Assembly (NCBI GenBank): GCA_017881145.1 | Contig: JADGRG010000480.1 | Coordinates: 1-5,185 of the forward strand | Reading direction: 5' to 3' | Length of the DNA: 5,185 nucleotides | Source of the DNA: Sandaracinaceae bacterium | GTDB taxonomy: Bacteria; Myxococcota_A; Polyangia; Polyangiales; JAFGIB01 | Shown here: one piece after another, positions 5,120 to 5,185 of the stretch | How the letters are laid out: the number at the start of each line of letters is the position of its first letter | Numbering within the stretch: position 1 is the stretch's first letter | Made by a program: the position numbers and the translations under genes | Notes under the pieces: generated by a model | What the model was told of the DNA's origin: nothing | Seen by the model: the letters and a program-made list of their open reading frames with translations, nothing else | Databases searched by the model: none

Positions 5120-5185
5120 ATGCGCAGCGCGCAGCTCAAGACAACGCCGTGCTGGACATTGTTCGCCTTGGCCAGCGCGCTCAGC
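5120..5185 (+). CDS. Start of a probable exported protein (truncated by the window edge)
   Basis: The frame from ATG 5120 stays open to the window end (22 codons) and about 90% of its third positions are G or C, much more than the competing frame from ATG 5104 (about 60%). A GAGAGA-type ribosome site at about 5111-5116 precedes it. The peptide MRSAQLKTTPCWTLFALASALS has a short basic N-region followed by a hydrophobic stretch, like the beginning of a signal peptide or a first membrane segment. The rest of the protein is outside the window, so its function cannot be told. It is likely a separate transcription unit, about 300 bases after the chaperone cluster. Confidence 0.5.
   Translation, partial: MRSAQLKTTPCWTLFALASALS

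Noticed and set aside
5104..5185. Alternative start ATG 5104 in another frame (MPREIDAQ...)
   Set aside because: Third-position GC is only about 60% compared with about 90% for the 5120 frame, and the GGGAG directly abuts the ATG, leaving no room for a ribosome site.

Overview
The window is high-GC DNA with strong third-position GC bias. It carries a eukaryotic-type Ser/Thr protein kinase with a multi-spanning membrane tail, next to a small divergent chaperone cluster. This combination is typical of myxobacteria and their relatives (Myxococcota), most likely an accessory chromosomal region. The taxonomic call is an inference from gene content and composition.

Layout, all on the + strand. (1) 53-2008: membrane Ser/Thr kinase with all catalytic motifs. 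(2) 2009-2090: 82-bp gap with small hairpins. (3) 2091-2666: GrpE-like nucleotide-exchange factor. (4) 2647-3045: the first ~130 residues of an Hsp70 ATPase domain, ending abruptly. (5) 3036-3437: a helical ORF resembling an Hsp70 C-terminal lid, in a different frame. (6) 3430-4494: an unrecognised helical protein with a very basic tail; its coding signal starts about 20-30 bases before its first usable start, which suggests a frameshift from the preceding ORF. (7) 4481-4822: a small J-domain-like protein lacking the HPD motif. (8) 4823-5119: a non-coding stretch with a 29-bp direct repeat forming alternative hairpins. (9) 5120-5185: the start of a probable secreted or membrane protein, cut by the window edge.

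From 2091 to 4822 the ORFs overlap by 8-20 bases, so this is one translationally coupled transcription unit encoding the three parts of an Hsp70 machine (exchange factor, ATPase, J-protein-like partner) plus an extra protein, with a kinase immediately upstream. As written, the Hsp70 cannot work: roughly 350 residues (the rest of the ATPase domain and the peptide-binding domain) are missing between 3045 and the lid-like ORF. A perfect 10-bp inverted repeat lies exactly at the break. The locus is therefore either a decayed chaperone operon or an intact one damaged by an assembly or sequencing deletion at a hairpin. The most interesting biological proposition is a kinase-linked, specialised Hsp70 system with non-canonical co-chaperones.
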